A stretch of 64,000 nt of DNA from Pontederia crassipes (lineage: Eukaryota > Streptophyta > Magnoliopsida > Commelinales > Pontederiaceae): the NCBI GenBank assembly GCA_030549335.1, contig CM060193.1, forward strand, positions 49,123,891 to 49,187,890, read 5' to 3'. The notes below the pieces were generated by a model that was not told where the DNA came from, ran no database searches, and was given only the letters and a program-made list of their open reading frames with translations. Below are positions 61,040-64,000 of this stretch, in pieces. Positions within the stretch are counted from its first letter, which is position 1. The number at the start of each line of letters is the position of its first letter. The position numbers were made by a program, and so were the translations under genes.

Positions 61040-62952
61040 ATACGAGCCATTGAAAGTCCCTTCGTCCCTTCGACGGATTATATCGTCAGAAGTTCCTAAT
61101 CGCGTGGCTGAAATCAGATCAGGAGTGCAGACCCTTCGCAGGTTCCGACGAGTTTCAACGAATTCTCCAATCAATAGTTCCAACGGAAGAAATCTCGTCG
61201 ATAGTTTCTATGGGTCTGACCCATCAAAGCCTTCGTGGGCGTCACCGTCGCAGACACCGTAGATTGCAATTGATACATCCGTCGAAAACTTTTTAAAAAT
61301 ATTAAAAAATAGGCCCCCTACTACCAGATCGGTGGCAGCCGATCCGACGTAGGCGGTTGGAATCGAGATATATAGAGAGAGAGGAAGAGGGAGAGGGGGA
61401 TGGGGAGACGGCCACGGATCCACCGCACGCGCATGATTCAGTCGTCTGTGCATCGGATCCGACTGCAGATGCCAAATCCAACGGCCCGTGCGGTCGGATC
61501 CGGACACATCCGGCTGCAAGCTCCGGATCCAGACGCCTATTCCGACCACTGGCAACTGTGGTCAAGGGAGAGGGAGAGGGAGAGGAGGAGGGTGGCCGAA
61601 GTCGGGATTGCTTGAGTGGTGGAAGGTCATCGGAGCCATGGGAGCAGCCACCGTGGGAGAGAGAGAGCGGTGTGAGAGTGGGGGAACGAGTAAGAGAGAT
61701 ATAGGGGGAGGGGGAATGAACAGGGAGATGGAGGGAAAAGTGGGCAGGAAAAAATTAGAGTTAATCCGTCGGTAAATATAATATTAATATACTAATCAAA
61801 TATTATTTATGTATAATATTAAAATTGTACCGAAGTGATAATTCCCCCCGAAGGATCCGATATTTGTCGATAATTTTGAAGGAACTACCCATCGATAATT
61901 AAAATAATATAATTTATTATCAATACTTATATAGATAATAATATTATTAAACATTAATAATATTATATGTGTTAATATATATGATTATAAACATTAATAA
62001 AAATATTATTTTAATTACCGAAGGGTAATTCATTTGAAATTACCAAGGGATTGATATCTGTTAGTAATTTCAAAGGAATTATCCGTGGGTAAGTAAAATA
62101 ATATCATTTATTATCATTATTTTTATATATAATATTCTTATTAGACATTAATAATATTATATGTGTTAATTATCTGTGATAATATATATGATTATAAACA
62201 TTAATAATATCATGTTATATTATAATTATTTTAAGTAAATGGAAGAGAGATATGTATTTTATTATAAATATATTAAAGAAAATGAGTAAAAAAGATAAAT
62301 ATTAAAGATAATAATGAGAAAATGAAAAATAATGATAATTTTTTAATATGTTATATTATATTATATTAATGCATCAAGAAAAGAATAAAAGTAAATGTAC
62401 GAAATATGCAATATATTATATTATAAACATTACTAATAAATTATTATTTTAGTTACCGACAACCCTAGCCTTCGGAATTACCGAGGGATATTGATCTGTC
62501 AGTTATTTCGATGGCTAGATCCATCGGTAAGTAAAGTAATAAAATATTAAGTATATATTAATACTATATTACATATATATTATTATAAAAATTAATTATC
62601 GATGGACTTAGCCTTCGAAATTACCGACGGATAAATATCTCCCTCGATAATTCTGAAGGTCAGACCCGTTAGTAATTTTAATAATAAAATACTAAACATA
62701 TACTTACATTATATAGCATATATATTATTATAAATATAGCTACCGACGGGTTTAGCTTTCGAAGATACCGACATATATAAATCCCTCAGTAATTTCGAAG
62801 GCGAGTATTTTCCGTCTATAGTAGCGAATGATATTTTTTGCCGTCGATATTTTAGAAGGCTTTTGCTATACGTCGCAAATGTCGTCGATAAATTTGAAGG
62901 ATTCTTGTCCGTCGGAAATTATCCGTCGCAAATTGACAATTTTCTTGTAGTG
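61040..62952 (+). mobile_element. CACTA-family element, 5'-truncated, with well-kept 3' end
   Basis: The right end CAATTTTCTTGTAGTG ends at 62952. The left TIR is missing; the element begins within diverged palindromes (TTCGACGGATTATATCG). The internal order fits the family: GC-rich GGTGGCAGCCGATCC block (61320-61560), GA tract, AGTGGGCAGGAAAAAATTAG segment, then palindromes. Here the palindrome core has shifted toward CCGAAGG / CCTTCGG (61850-62800), unlike CCGACGGT in the other copies, so this is a distinct subfamily. No transposase; frames at 61208-61775 are compositional. Confidence 0.75.
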
Positions 62953-62955
62953 TGG

Positions 62956-63240
62956 AGGGATCATCAGACCTCATCACGGGGTCGCCAGAGTCAAGAATGT
63001 TGGATCGTCGGATGTCGCCGGAGCCATAATATAAAGAGATCGAGAAGGAGGGAGGGAAAGAGAGTGGGAGAGATCCAAAGGAATTGCGGAGGTCATCGAA
63101 AGTTTTGGCGGCTTTAACCATCGAAAATTTTAATATTACAATATTAATAATACAAACACCATTGTTATATCATATAGTAATATAACATATTTTATTATAA
63201 ATTAAAATTTCGACGATCGAAGCTATTGATAACATATTCA
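62956..63240. mobile_element. Second CACTA-family fragment abutting the previous one
   Basis: GTCGCCGGAGCC, a GAGAGTGGGAGAG tract, then AAAGTTTTGGCGGCTTTAACC and TTTCGACGATCGAAGC repeat the interior of the family without termini. Confidence 0.45.
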
Positions 63241-63620
63241 TCAGTTTGTTCATCATTGTTTCGTTCATGATAAACTATTGATAACAAAATTTTTAATAAT
63301 AAATGCATCAACCATCATGAATTAAATGGTAATGGAATGAAAGTTTGATGGTGGTGGTAGCACAATTATTGAACGCATAAAAAAACATCAATCTACCTTT
63401 TAAACTTATGTATTTTTTACACGCTAACGCTTCAGTTAAACTTTATGTTACGAAGTGATTAAAATGGCGCAAATAACGCTTAAAGAAAGTTGTTATAGTG
63501 AGGAGAATAAAATTTAAATTATTGCGCTCGCCCTTTATGATTATAATTATAATATATTTTATGTGAATTTAATATATTTTTATTAAAAGATGTGCAGGTT
63601 CCTCCTCCCTCCTCCTCTAC
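63241..63620. other. Intergenic, nothing recognised
   Basis: AT-rich; no frame or repeat terminus that I can support. Confidence 0.4.
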
Positions 63621-63623
63621 TAA

Positions 63624-63882
63624 GGCTTTGTTTGGATGATCCCTCATTAAAGGGAATGAAGGGAAATAAGGGGAAGGGAAAAAAGGGGAAGGGATGGGAG
63701 AAAGATAAATTTTTTTCCCTCCTCTATACCCCAAATCGGGGTTGAAAAAAAAGGCCAAATGGAGGGGAATGCATATTCCCCTCCATTCCCCTTTTCTAAA
63801 GTTTAATCCAAACTAGGGGAAAGTTTTTTTTCCCTTCCCCTCCCCTTCTTTACCTCTCTTTCCCCCTCATCCAAACATAGGC
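63624..63882. mobile_element. Tourist-like (PIF/Harbinger) MITE, 259 bp, TSD TAA
   Basis: The left end GGCTTTGTTTGGATGA and the inverse right end GCCTATGTTTGGATGA match over about 16 bp with two mismatches. TAA flanks both sides (63621-63623 and 63883-63885), the TWA target of this superfamily. The interior folds well: GGGAATG/CATTCCC and AAGGGGAAGGGA words occur in inverse. No coding content. Confidence 0.85.
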
Positions 63883-64000
63883 TAAAAGGCGCGGACATCC
63901 TCCTCCCTCTATTGAAATACTTTAATTATTTGATGGTGTTATTTATATTTTCTCTCAAATTATTATAATATTAATTTTCTATTAAAGCACAATGAGATCG

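Overview
This is a plant nuclear window, judged by two multi-exon housekeeping genes with GT-AG introns and by dense plant-type transposon remnants. It is AT-rich and about three quarters repeats or unassignable intergenic DNA. The N-terminus of the epimerase gene looks closer to what I recall of grass homologues than of Arabidopsis, so a monocot is a weak guess; I cannot name the species.

Two intact genes are readable. (1) 14115-19452 (+), five coding exons, 811 aa: a PAT1-type mRNA-decapping activator, with a GA-rich leader and a tandemly duplicated 3' flank. (2) 30855-34571 (+), ten coding exons, 405 aa: a UDP-arabinose 4-epimerase (UXE/MUR4 type), preceded by a CT-rich leader exon and a 5'-UTR intron. 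A tiny SINE-like insertion lies in one of its introns. A third locus, 43543-44706 (+), encodes a multi-pass membrane protein I do not recognise; its frame is broken twice. A more damaged paralogue lies at 54528-56168. The genes have no visible functional link.

The rest is nested transposons. At the left edge is the 3' end of a Ty3/gypsy polyprotein. CACTA-type elements with CACTACAAGAAAA-like ends and internal palindromes around CCGACGGT recur at 5779-7497 (TSD TTC), 36821-39417 with another nested at 37121-38497, 52790-54441, 58546-59000 and 61040-62952, plus fragments. Several carry a GC-rich segment; at 53380-54075 it is expanded into a minisatellite of 39-40 bp units. A 2,095-bp solo LTR (11756-13850, TSD GTTTT) sits in a long-inverted-repeat element whose relatives recur at 36490, 45215, 50620 and 51985. 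Two non-autonomous hAT-like elements have perfect 8-bp TSDs (51204-51795 and 56350-57181). A Tourist-like MITE with TAA TSD lies at 63624-63882. A rearranged MITE cluster at 9517-9962 contains a 64-bp perfect hairpin. Copia and gypsy pol relics lie at 23325-24190.

I found no tRNA, rRNA, CRISPR or bacterial-type features. The most unusual material is the CACTA palindrome/minisatellite family, the long-inverted-repeat family, the 64-bp hairpin and the pair of degenerating membrane-protein genes.
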